A stretch of 21,420 nucleotides of DNA from a virus: the IMG/VR virus record IMGVR_UViG_3300008113_001223, positions 1-21,420 of that record. One strand, written 5' to 3'. Positions 14,697 to 21,179 of the stretch are shown piece after piece; the first letter of the stretch is position 1, and every line of letters begins with the position of its first letter. The notes beneath the pieces were generated by a model. That model was not told where the DNA came from. It saw nothing but the letters and a program-made list of their open reading frames with translations, and ran no database searches. The position numbers and the translations under genes were made by a program.

Positions 14697-15104
14697 TTAG
14701 CTCAATGTAATCACCGCACCAGTGAAGTCTACAGTGAACGTCTCACCGTTCGCCATCGTAATAGACGATCCGTAGTCCCACCACCCCGCCAACGGCTTGT
14801 TTGGGGAAGTAGGCGTATCGTCGTAAAGAACGACATAACGAAACGGGCCCACCGAGCCCGAAGCAGTCATCACAAGATCCGCCAGCACCAACGTATACGT
14901 ACCGCCTGTCTGAGAAGAGCTTGTAGTAGTCACGTTACGGGACGACAGATTCGTGTAGCTAATCTGCGTGATGTCGGCCAACACGCTGTTAGCCGCCACC
15001 GGAGCCGTGTTAGTCAGTGCAATTATGAACTGATCAGTGCCGAGGTTCGCCACCTCGACCATGTTCTCGGCCCACGCATTGAATTTGTTGAAGACGACCG
15101 CCAT
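14697..15104 (-). CDS. Small virion protein, 135 aa, paralogue of the 6660-7076 product
   Basis: Opens with FNKFNAWAENMVEVANLGTD, continues with QFIIALTNTAPVAANSVLAD and ISYTNL, and ends with FRYVVLYDDTP, GWWDYGSSITMANGETFTVD. The element order matches the 138-aa protein at 6660-7076. These are small beta proteins common in aquatic phages that likely sit on the virion, though the exact place is not known. Start ATG at 15104 with an AGGGGG-type Shine-Dalgarno; it lies eight bases after the coiled-coil gene. Confidence 0.83.
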   Translation of the reverse strand: MAVVFNKFNAWAENMVEVANLGTDQFIIALTNTAPVAANSVLADITQISYTNLSSRNVTTTSSSQTGGTYTLVLADLVMTASGSVGPFRYVVLYDDTPTSPNKPLAGWWDYGSSITMANGETFTVDFTGAVITLS

Positions 15105-15112
15105 AATTCCCC

Positions 15113-15694
15113 CTACTTAATCCCAAGTGCGGCAGTGACCGAGGCGATAGCGGCGACTTTTTGCGAAAGATCCTGCTCGCGCTGCTCAATGGAAGCGCGG
15201 TCCCGTTCAAGCTGTTCCTGAGCAGCCTTCAACTGCGCCTCGCGCTCATTGAGTGCTGCGGTCTGAAGCTGCGCTTTAGTCAGCATATTCTCCGCAGTCT
15301 TCTCTTTGAGCGCTGCGGCCGACTGCGCAGCCAGCGCTACCGTCTTGAGGCGGGATGCATCCTCCTGAGCCGCGGTAGTCACAATCTCAACCTTACTCTC
15401 CGCAGCCTTGAGCATACGCTCAACGCTTTGCTCAGCGTCCTTGAGCAGCCGGGACGACTCTTCCGCGGCATCCGCCAAAGTCTTTTTGGCCTCGGCAAGC
15501 TGGCGCGTAGCGTTCTTCAGCATCTCTTCCGCGGTCTCCGCCTTGCGAATGCGCGTCCACGCCTCGGTTGCGTCCAACGTAGCCTTCTGTAGCAGCCCCA
15601 GACGCTCCTGAAACTTGGTAGGGTCCGCCAAAATGGCAAGATTCTCCAAGACAGAATCGCTACTACCACCAGTAATACTGACGCCACTACTCAT
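15113..15694 (-). CDS. Coiled-coil protein, 193 aa
   Basis: Residues about 40-180 are almost entirely Ala/Glu/Lys/Gln/Leu with heptad-like spacing (AEEMLKNATRQLAEAKKTLA and LNEREAQLKAAQEQLERDRA), predicting a long coiled coil. A short Ser/Gly start and a C-terminus (SQKVAAIASVTAALGIK) flank it. The ATG overlaps the preceding stop (ATGA). It could be a fibre stalk, an internal scaffold-like rod or a trimeric spacer. No sequence motif narrows this, and I call it structural because of its neighbours only. Confidence 0.85.
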   Translation of the reverse strand: MSSGVSITGGSSDSVLENLAILADPTKFQERLGLLQKATLDATEAWTRIRKAETAEEMLKNATRQLAEAKKTLADAAEESSRLLKDAEQSVERMLKAAESKVEIVTTAAQEDASRLKTVALAAQSAAALKEKTAENMLTKAQLQTAALNEREAQLKAAQEQLERDRASIEQREQDLSQKVAAIASVTAALGIK

Positions 15695-15975
15695 TGCTTG
15701 ATCCCCGCTTGGAGAACAACAAGCCGAACAATGCCGGTACTAGCCGCAACACGAATACGTAACGCCTGAATAGGAAAGGCGTAGTTGCCGTCCCTATTCT
15801 GGTTCACGATGTTAGCGAGGCTAGCGTGGGGGAACCACGTAGCTGTTGCAGGGCTGAAGCCGGGCGCAAAAATGATTGCGCCAAGACCGATGTTGAATGG
15901 CGTAACGTGCAGGTTGGGCACGTAGAGCGTTGAACTGCTCGTGTCCGACGCAGTTAGGTAGGCTGGCTGTGCCAT
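15691..15975 (-). CDS. Small virion protein, 94 aa
   Basis: A beta-type protein beginning MAQPAYLTASDTSSSTLYVP, with HVTPFNIGLG and NRDGNYAFPIQALRIRVAAS, then GIVRLVVLQAG. Proteins with the pattern YVPxxHxTPFNIG ... DGNYAFPIxAxRxxVA ... LxQAG are common in aquatic phages next to capsid genes and, as I remember, always unannotated. AAGGAG lies a few bases before the ATG. A capsid decoration or head accessory role is inference. Confidence 0.8.
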   Translation of the reverse strand: MAQPAYLTASDTSSSTLYVPNLHVTPFNIGLGAIIFAPGFSPATATWFPHASLANIVNQNRDGNYAFPIQALRIRVAASTGIVRLVVLQAGIKQ

Positions 15976-16010
15976 TTTATCTCCTTACAGAGCGGAAACA
16001 AAAGGCTTAC

Positions 16011-16499
16011 TTAGACTTCAAAAGTCGTAGGAGCCGCCGCACCATTAGAAGCACGCTGAACGTACTGGACGTTAATGACCGCGCGGCCAACACCAGCCGC
16101 GACACCAACCGCGTAACGTACCCAGAGCTGAGTGTCAGCGTTGGTCGGCAGCGTAGCCCAGTTGAGCATGTTGGCGATTGCCGTCGTGGGGAAACGTCCG
16201 CCGCCAGTAGTGGCGGTGGCCGGGAAAAACTGAGCGCCACCGGCCGCGTTGCCGACAGAGATCGTGGCCGTCGACGAGCCACCAGGGACCACGATCTGAT
16301 CGACCGTGATGTTGATGATCTGCGCGCCAGCAGGGAGGTTCCCGAAGCGAAGATCGACGTTGCCGACGCCCGCAGTGACGACGCCCGTGTCAACAGACTG
16401 CGAGAGAACCACGAGGCCGGTGTTGCGGCCTTCGGCCACCGTACCCAAGCGCTGCGTGCCCGAACGGATAGGCCCAGAGAAGGTAGAGAAACCCATCAT
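16011..16499 (-). CDS. Small capsid-associated beta protein, 162 aa
   Basis: Starts at the double ATG at 16499/16496 with GAGG six bases before the first. The middle (VDLRFGNLPAGAQIINITVD, then QIVVPGGSSTATISVGNAAG) reads as a beta sandwich, and the end WATLPTNADTQLWVRYAVGV, GVGRAVINVQYVQ continues it. It shares composition and strand pattern with the 94-aa neighbour and may be another decoration protein. It is the first gene after the HNH cassette and would be read from the promoter at 16577-16605. Confidence 0.8.
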   Translation of the reverse strand: MMGFSTFSGPIRSGTQRLGTVAEGRNTGLVVLSQSVDTGVVTAGVGNVDLRFGNLPAGAQIINITVDQIVVPGGSSTATISVGNAAGGAQFFPATATTGGGRFPTTAIANMLNWATLPTNADTQLWVRYAVGVAAGVGRAVINVQYVQRASNGAAAPTTFEV

Positions 16500-16512
16500 T
16501 TGTCCTCAGTTG

Positions 16513-16556
16513 CGCACGCCGCCTTGAGGAGAGTCTGCCGGGGCAGTCGGCGTGCG
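16513..16556. promoter_or_regulatory. Nine-base inverted repeat in the leader of the 16499 gene
   Basis: Bases 16513-16521 and 16548-16556 are perfect reverse complements with a 26-base loop that itself contains a small CTGC/GCAG hairpin (16535-16546). In the minus-strand mRNA this folds just before the Shine-Dalgarno of the 162-aa gene. There is no U tract, so it is not a normal terminator. It may stabilise the mRNA or affect translation. Confidence 0.6.
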
Positions 16557-16576
16557 GGGTGGACCCCGGTGCGAGA

Positions 16577-16605
16577 GTTATAGCACAGGGGGCGGGGAAG
16601 GGCAA
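16577..16605 (-). promoter_or_regulatory. Candidate extended -10 sigma70 promoter
   Basis: TTGCCC (16605-16600), a 17-base spacer and TATAAC (16582-16577) preceded by TGC (extended -10). The -10 overlaps the HNH stop codon. Transcription would begin near 16570 and read the 16499 gene and those after it. Confidence 0.55.
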
Positions 16606-17225
16606 GGGGGTGTGTAGCGAAAAGCCAAAGCGTCTTCTTCGGGAGGCAGGCTGTTGGACTTACGGGCATTCTCTGCCCGCGTGGTCACCCGCAGATTCCA
16701 CGGAACATGCAGCCCGCAGACAACATCTGACTGCAACGGGTATATGTGATCAACAACGTATGGCTCGCCTGTTGTGCGGCTCATAACGATGGCTATCTGG
16801 TATAGCGCACGTATTTCTGCTTTTTGTTTTTTAGTCAGCCAAGTTGGTGTTGCCATACGGTGTTTACGCCGCCTGGCTTTGGTGAGTGCGTATGTGTAAA
16901 GTGTGTTTTGCTCTGCCCACTTTTTGCGATACCGCTGTTTTTCTGAATCGGGCCGCGCTAAAGCACGCGCTACTACAGCATCTTTGTTAGATTCATAGTA
17001 ACGCCGTTTAGCTTCCTGCCCTGCTTCAGAGCGGTTGTATTCTGCAAAATACGCAGCGCGGGTTTGTAGCCCCGCCTTCCACGCATCACGCAAACATTCA
17101 ATGCAAGCGCCCTTTGTTTTTCGCGGCGCTATGTGCCCGTATTTGCATGGTTTGCCCGTGAAGTAGTACTTAGTCCCTGTCGCTTGCGCGTCTGCGCGGG
17201 TCTTTGGCATCCGGGTCGTGTCCAT
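16578..17225 (-). CDS. Free-standing HNH endonuclease, 215 aa
   Basis: The C-terminal part holds the HNH core: DH at 159-160 (YVVDHIYPLQ), then VCGLHVPWNL with His173 and Asn177, and the Asn186/Asn191 tail (TTRAENARKSN). Residues 21-45 (TGKPCKYGHIAPRKTKGACI) give a C-x3-H-x9-C-x2-C zinc finger (Cys27, His31, Cys41, Cys44), common in phage HNH proteins. A basic helical middle (PDSEKQRYRKKWAEQ) links the two. Such enzymes nick or cut DNA and spread by homing into intron-free sites between genes. It lies alone between the capsid terminator and a second promoter, and has lower GC than the capsid gene in sampled lines (42-52 against 57 percent). Start ATG 17225 with AGGG five bases upstream. Its last ten residues are Pro/Ser-rich. 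Confidence 0.9.
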   Translation of the reverse strand: MDTTRMPKTRADAQATGTKYYFTGKPCKYGHIAPRKTKGACIECLRDAWKAGLQTRAAYFAEYNRSEAGQEAKRRYYESNKDAVVARALARPDSEKQRYRKKWAEQNTLYTYALTKARRRKHRMATPTWLTKKQKAEIRALYQIAIVMSRTTGEPYVVDHIYPLQSDVVCGLHVPWNLRVTTRAENARKSNSLPPEEDALAFRYTPPCPSPPPVL

Positions 17226-17253
17226 AGCCGCCCTAGTGAGTTACGATACGGGT

Positions 17254-17282
17254 AATCTAGCGGGTCCCGCACAAGAAGTCAA
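17254..17282 (-). promoter_or_regulatory. Candidate sigma70 promoter for the HNH gene
   Basis: TTGACT (17282-17277), a 17-base spacer and TAGATT (17259-17254): five and four of six consensus bases with ideal spacing. An 11-base palindrome (17260-17270, GCGGGTCCCGC) fills the part of the spacer next to the -10 and could be an operator. It starts nine bases beyond the terminator and lies about 30 bases before the HNH start codon. Confidence 0.6.
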
Positions 17283-17292
17283 CAGGCAAAGA

Positions 17293-17316
17293 AAAAGGGC
17301 CCCGAAGGACCCTTTT
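17293..17316 (-). terminator. Rho-independent terminator after the capsid gene
   Basis: In the minus-strand RNA the stem is AAAAGGGUCC / GGGCCCUUUU with a UUCG tetraloop: nine Watson-Crick pairs and one G-U pair, followed by U, C and UUU. It begins 23 bases past the capsid stop. The UUCG loop and U-rich tail make this a textbook terminator, and it would split the head genes from the later structural genes. Confidence 0.9.
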
Positions 17317-17338
17317 GTGGGGGTAAACCCGTATAAGA

Positions 17339-18250
17339 TCAGGACGAACCGGGCGATCCGAACACGCCCAACGGATCGCTGACCCCGAACGAATACCTCT
17401 CACGCGCCTTATAGCGGTTATTCCCAGTGTCAAAATCTTGGTCCATACCAGTAGACATCGACACGCGAACGAAGTGCTTCATGCCGTTTGGCACGTCGGT
17501 CTTGAGGAACCAAGTGTTGGTGTCGGTCAGGAAGTGGTTGACCGTGTACCCTTCGGGGATGGAGCCGTTGTTCTTCAGCGCGTTGATGTCGTTGTCCGTG
17601 GTACCGACCCGCAGAGAGGTCTCCAGAAGTCGGGTAGCCACGAACATCAGCGCAGGCGGAACAATCAGCTTACGCGGCTTGGCCGCGATCAGCAGGCCCT
17701 TCTCATCCGTCCAGCCAGCAATCTGAATGACCGCCGCCTCAAGCGAAGTCTCGTTGAGGTCCGCCGCCGTAGCCGGCCGGTTAGAGTTGGTACCCCCGCT
17801 GGTCAGCGGATGCGCGGTCGAAAACAACGGCTGGCCGTCGCCGTAAACGGTGGCGCTAGAGAAGCCGTTGTTCAGGATCGAAGCCGCCTTGACCTGCTTG
17901 GTGTACGCCATTGCACGGGCAAGAGCCTTGGTGTACCGGCTGGAGAGACTGTCGTACAGGTTGTCTTCCATCGCCTCCTCGGTGATGGAGAAACCCATAG
18001 CGATGGTCTCGTGGTTGTAACGAGCGGTCCACGCTTCTTGAGCATTTTGGTACTCAAGCGCTTGACCTTCGTTCTTCACCGGGGCGGCACTGAAACCAGC
18101 AAGCTTGGTTTCTTCCTCAAAACTACGATCCGAAGACTCGGTTTCGTAGATTTCCTTGTGCTCTTCGCCGTAGCGCGCGTACTCCAGACCGAACAGCGCG
18201 TTCAGTCCAGGGAGCAGTTCCTTGAGTAGTTGGGCACGAGAAATTGCCAT
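17339..18250 (-). CDS. Major capsid protein (HK97-fold, Mu gpT-like), 303 aa
   Basis: The motif YGDGQPLFSTAHPLTSGG (residues 136-153) with the following NETSLEAAVIQIAGWTDEKG and LIAAKPRKLIVPPALMFVAT (near 187-206) is diagnostic of the Mu-like major head subunit (gpT) family with the HK97 fold. The N-terminal helix (SRAQLLKELLPGLNALFGLE) and the E-loop-like segment (near 57-75) are in the usual places. The C-terminal strand pattern (NRYKARERYSFGVSDP) fits too. It is the last gene before the terminator and follows the 308-aa head gene by 12 bases. AAGGAG lies nine bases before the ATG. Confidence 0.95.
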   Translation of the reverse strand: MAISRAQLLKELLPGLNALFGLEYARYGEEHKEIYETESSDRSFEEETKLAGFSAAPVKNEGQALEYQNAQEAWTARYNHETIAMGFSITEEAMEDNLYDSLSSRYTKALARAMAYTKQVKAASILNNGFSSATVYGDGQPLFSTAHPLTSGGTNSNRPATAADLNETSLEAAVIQIAGWTDEKGLLIAAKPRKLIVPPALMFVATRLLETSLRVGTTDNDINALKNNGSIPEGYTVNHFLTDTNTWFLKTDVPNGMKHFVRVSMSTGMDQDFDTGNNRYKARERYSFGVSDPLGVFGSPGSS

Positions 18251-18262
18251 GATTTATGCTCC

Positions 18263-19189
18263 TTAGACGCCCGCAGCCAACAGATAGCTGTGGAAACCGA
18301 AGTTCCAGCCCACGATGACTTCCGGGTAGCCCACGAAAGTAACCGAGGTGCCGCTAGCCGCCGTGACGTTGGCGCTGACCGTGATGGTCGAAGTGCCCGT
18401 AACCACGCCCGTAACCGTGAGGTTAGAGCCCGGCGAACCGGCCGTAGTACCAGACACACCAGCGATGATGCACTGCATGCCCGGCTGAAGCCCGGCAGTA
18501 GACGCCACCGTAAAGGTCGTGCCACCGGCAGGCGAGGACGTCAGGTTGGTCGTGACCGTCACCGCCGTATCCGGAACAAGCTGAATCACGCGCAGGCAGG
18601 GCGAAGTGCCCGCACCCGTACCGACAGTCTGCCGAATATTGCCCGCGACCGAAGAGGCCACGGTCGGGTTGCCGCCAGAGACACCCATCAGCGAGTTACC
18701 ACTGATAGAGCTACCAGCGTTACCTGCGACGAGGAACGCGTTGGAGCCGACGAACGACGGCGACATGTAGCCGATGTTCGTGCTCGTATTGGCTTGGGTG
18801 TTAGCCGTGCCTTGGTTCTGAGCAACCACAACCGACCGGAACACCGCGTTGGGGTCATCCACAACGTAAGCGACCGCATCGGGGGCGTTCGTGCCCGCAG
18901 GCCAGAACTCGTTGCGAAGCTTACCGAAAAGCGGGCCGCTCGTAGCCGTGTACTCGGCACCGAGAAACACGCCAACAATATCGCCTGCCGTTGCGGCGGA
19001 GCGGGTATTGGCGTTGTACGGGGTGATTACCGTGTTACCGTTAGAAATACCGACCACATCACCATAGAACATGCCGGTGTTGTAGCCTTGACCAATCGGG
19101 ATCATCCGGGTAGAACCTGCAAACGGAATACCTCCGCGCAGATTCACCGGCTGTAGCCCGTAAGGAGCATCAATGATAGGATACGGCAT
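18263..19189 (-). CDS. Head protein with beta-rich insert, 308 aa
   Basis: Residues 1-110 (PYGLQPVNLRGGIPFAGSTR, then IPIGQGYNTGMFYGDVVGIS) match a family regularly encoded next to the major capsid gene in aquatic phages; WPAGTNAPDAVAYVVDDPNA follows. Residues about 206-287 form a Thr/Val/Ser-rich beta stretch (TFTVASTAGLQPGMQCIIAG, GTSTITVSANVTAASGTSVT) resembling a fibre-type domain inserted before the conserved end VGYPEVIVGWNFGFHSYLLA. A second capsid or decoration protein is the best guess; the conserved N-terminus suggests a fixed role in the shell. The ATG has a perfect AGGAGG. Confidence 0.82.
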   Translation of the reverse strand: MPYPIIDAPYGLQPVNLRGGIPFAGSTRMIPIGQGYNTGMFYGDVVGISNGNTVITPYNANTRSAATAGDIVGVFLGAEYTATSGPLFGKLRNEFWPAGTNAPDAVAYVVDDPNAVFRSVVVAQNQGTANTQANTSTNIGYMSPSFVGSNAFLVAGNAGSSISGNSLMGVSGGNPTVASSVAGNIRQTVGTGAGTSPCLRVIQLVPDTAVTVTTNLTSSPAGGTTFTVASTAGLQPGMQCIIAGVSGTTAGSPGSNLTVTGVVTGTSTITVSANVTAASGTSVTFVGYPEVIVGWNFGFHSYLLAAGV

Positions 19190-19198
19190 TTAAGCCTC

Positions 19199-19660
19199 CT
19201 AAGAGTTAGAACCGCGCCCGAACTTAACCTCAGTACGACGCTCTCTAAACAGCGGCGCACGGGAGTCATTCTGGCGCATGAAGTGATTGTCAACGCTTTC
19301 CATCTGGTTCTCGGCTTGCTGCCGGTAGTAGGTGTCGCGTTGTTCCATGAATTCGACAGGGGTCTTGCAGAGAAGCAGTCCGCCAATCTCAATGCTGTCT
19401 GGGAAACGATTGGAGCTAGTACCCAGAAGCTGGATTTCAGGGTGTTCTGAAGCCTTCACGGGCTCCCACCCCTCTTGGAACTTACCGGAAACATTGCTCG
19501 GATCACCAGCCCCCAGCGTACTGATGCGGATCCAACGGAATGCGTACCCAGGCTCAGGCTTGGGGTCCGGAAGCATCTGCGGAGGCATCCACTTCTTGGG
19601 CCGTTCGGTCTTTGCACGAGTATCGAATTCTCGCGGGACTCGGGTTGGTTGTTCAGGCAT
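19199..19660 (-). CDS. Head-region protein, 153 aa
   Basis: The ATG lies inside the last codons of the scaffold gene (8-base overlap) with GAGGAAG before it. The sequence starts basic and Pro-rich (VPREFDTRAKTERPKKWMPP), then GYAFRWIRISTLGAGDPSNV, GWEPVKASEHPEIQ and IEIGGLLLCKTPVEFMEQRD. It ends with a helix and basic tail (QAENQMESVDNHFMRQNDSR). This family sits between scaffold and capsid genes in similar phages as I remember them, and has no known function. A head assembly factor or minor capsid protein is plausible by position. Confidence 0.82.
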   Translation of the reverse strand: MPEQPTRVPREFDTRAKTERPKKWMPPQMLPDPKPEPGYAFRWIRISTLGAGDPSNVSGKFQEGWEPVKASEHPEIQLLGTSSNRFPDSIEIGGLLLCKTPVEFMEQRDTYYRQQAENQMESVDNHFMRQNDSRAPLFRERRTEVKFGRGSNS

Positions 19661-20594
19661 TTTGCTTCCTCATCTCATCTGCTACCGCGCGGGCGTACTG
19701 CTCATTCGTCAGTCCCAGCCGCTTGGCAATGTTGACTTGCGATTGCGTCAGCACGATCTTTTTAGGCGCTGTGCTGCGCGATACGGGCGCGACGACACTA
19801 GGTTTCTTTGCAGACCTGTCTTCCTGGGGTTTAAATGCACCAGGGAAAGTCTCACGCATTTCCTTGTCGATCCTTTTGTAATACTCTTCAGAGCCTACAC
19901 GTACGCCTGATTCCGCAAGTTCTTGGTGGACCTCCAGCGCTACTGCGGTCATCCTACGGTTGGTCCCAAACCACGAATTTGACTTTTGCCACGCAAGTGC
20001 GTCTGGGTCGGGGGTGACGGTCGCAGGCTGCGGTCGGCCTTGCGCTTCGGGTTGTACCACACTTTCTTCAGGTGGCGCAAGAGTCTTGATAGTGTTGAAC
20101 CGCTCCGCCCGGATCTTGGCCGCCGTGAGTTCTTCTTGCGCGGCAACAAACGCGTCAGTATCGCCCGCCTCATGCGCCGCCTTAAGTTTCTGCTTGGCCT
20201 GTTCTACCTCGGTGGCGGCGACCTTTTTGGCCTGCTCCAGCATGACCTGCTGACCCTGCCCGAGGCTGCCCTGGAGTTTCTTGTTCTCCTCAACCAACGA
20301 CTGCGCAAGGCGGATCGCCTCCTCCTTCTCACGCTGCGCCGCCTCCTTCGCCCGACGCTCCTCGTGGTAGCCCTTGGAGAAGTGTTTGATGCGCGTGCGG
20401 ACACTCTCGGTGTACTTTTCTAGCTCCTCGTCAGTGACCTCATTCGGAGGGTCAACCATTGGCGCGCGGTCACGATCTGCCTCAGGCGTGTCGTCTACGA
20501 CTTCAATTTCAGACCCAGCCCCGCCTTCGACCTCGATTTCAAGGGCCTCGGGCTTACCATCCGTCGTCTCATCGGGGAATTGAAACTTGTCCAT
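19653..20594 (-). CDS. Capsid scaffolding protein, 313 aa
   Basis: Three parts are visible: an acidic N-terminus (1-60, about one third Asp/Glu), a charged coiled coil (75-170, with RRAKEAAQREKEEAIRLAQS and ENKKLQGSLGQGQQVMLEQA), and a basic C-terminal end (KKIVLTQSQVNIAKRLGLTN, 278-297, then EQYARAVADEMRKQ). The last looks like a helix-turn-helix capsid-binding tail as in other tailed-phage scaffolds. It is expected to guide capsid subunits into a procapsid and then leave. Placement after the portal region and GroES gene and before the capsid genes fits. It starts at ATG 20594, two bases after the GroES stop. Confidence 0.87.
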   Translation of the reverse strand: MDKFQFPDETTDGKPEALEIEVEGGAGSEIEVVDDTPEADRDRAPMVDPPNEVTDEELEKYTESVRTRIKHFSKGYHEERRAKEAAQREKEEAIRLAQSLVEENKKLQGSLGQGQQVMLEQAKKVAATEVEQAKQKLKAAHEAGDTDAFVAAQEELTAAKIRAERFNTIKTLAPPEESVVQPEAQGRPQPATVTPDPDALAWQKSNSWFGTNRRMTAVALEVHQELAESGVRVGSEEYYKRIDKEMRETFPGAFKPQEDRSAKKPSVVAPVSRSTAPKKIVLTQSQVNIAKRLGLTNEQYARAVADEMRKQNA

Positions 20595-20596
20595 AT

Positions 20597-20998
20597 TCAG
20601 GCCCTCTTGATCCCGCGCGGATCTTGAACAACTGCTTCGACAGAATCGTCGTTAATCAGACGGAATTCCTGCCCGTGAATCTTGATCCTAGTGCCCGTAT
20701 TTGGGCGAACTAGAACAAAATCCCCCACCTTGCACGACGGCCCATGCGGGAACCGCGTTTTGTCGGCGTACGCGTCTGGGCCCATCTTGATCACAAACAG
20801 CACGGGGCTCAGCACTTCTTCGTAGTGCATAGTCTGGCCGGCTTTGACCAGACCGCTCTCGTACTCCTCCTCGGCCTTCGGTAGTACACAAAGAAGGTGG
20901 TACGTCGCTGGATCAGGAATCTGCCGCGCTTTTTCTTCCGCGGTATCTGGCAGCACCGTAGTGCTCTCTCCGTCTGATAGAAGCAAATTATTCGTCAT
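20597..20998 (-). CDS. GroES-like co-chaperonin (Cpn10 family), 133 aa
   Basis: Residues 88-125 (SCKVGDFVLVRPNTGTRIKI, then HGQEFRLINDDSVEAVV) match the Cpn10 barrel core, including G-D-x-V and the final strand. Residues 32-62 (TYHLLCVLPKAEEEYESGLV) include the first strands and the equivalent of the mobile loop (ESGLVKAG). Phage co-chaperonins such as T4 Gp31 make the host chaperonin accept the capsid protein. Start ATG at 20998, overlapping the upstream stop by 11 bases; a longer reading from 21142 would hide it within the previous gene and is unlikely. The N-terminal 30 residues are an acidic, disordered-looking extension. The mobile loop has Lys where GroES has its third hydrophobic residue. 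Confidence 0.85.
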   Translation of the reverse strand: MTNNLLLSDGESTTVLPDTAEEKARQIPDPATYHLLCVLPKAEEEYESGLVKAGQTMHYEEVLSPVLFVIKMGPDAYADKTRFPHGPSCKVGDFVLVRPNTGTRIKIHGQEFRLINDDSVEAVVQDPRGIKRA

Positions 20999-21179
20999 CT
21001 TGAAGTTTCCGCACGAGGTCGCTGAAATGGGTATGCGCGAATGAAAGACCTCGGATTTCCCCGCACATTTGTCGATACTCTGCGTAGTCTTTTGCCGCAC
21101 CTGTAATAAGAGCCTGCGTAAGAGCATTTTGTCGCTCCTCAAGCTCTCGAAACGTGTGCTTCATTGCGTCTTCGGCCAT
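20988..21179 (-). CDS. Small helical head-region protein, 63 aa
   Basis: MAEDAMKHTFRELEERQNAL, then ITGAAKDYAEYRQMCGEIRG and SDLVRKLQDDE. Predicted all-helical with charged faces and no transmembrane region. I take the ATG at 21179 rather than the GTG at 21182 because AAGGAG then sits five bases away and the ATG overlaps the preceding stop (TGATG). Similar proteins (TFRELEE...DYAEYxxxxGxIRGL) are, as I remember, encoded before GroES genes in related phages. Function unknown. Confidence 0.82.
   Translation of the reverse strand: MAEDAMKHTFRELEERQNALTQALITGAAKDYAEYRQMCGEIRGLSFAHTHFSDLVRKLQDDE

Noticed and set aside
16513-16567. Hairpins before the 16499 gene as a second terminator
   Set aside because: No U tract follows the stem in the minus-strand RNA, and a Shine-Dalgarno and start codon come right after.
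17438-18229. 263-codon plus-strand frame opposite the major capsid gene
   Set aside because: Shadow of a firmly identified capsid gene; no operon partner on the plus strand.
18230-19156. 308-codon plus-strand frame opposite the head protein
   Set aside because: Arg/His-rich low-similarity protein that mirrors the codon bias of the minus-strand gene; its start has no ribosome-binding site.
20999-21142. Longer N-terminus of the GroES-like protein (181 residues)
   Set aside because: The extra 48 residues are basic and fall within the previous gene; the ATG at 20998 begins just before the Cpn10-like sequence and is coupled to the upstream stop.
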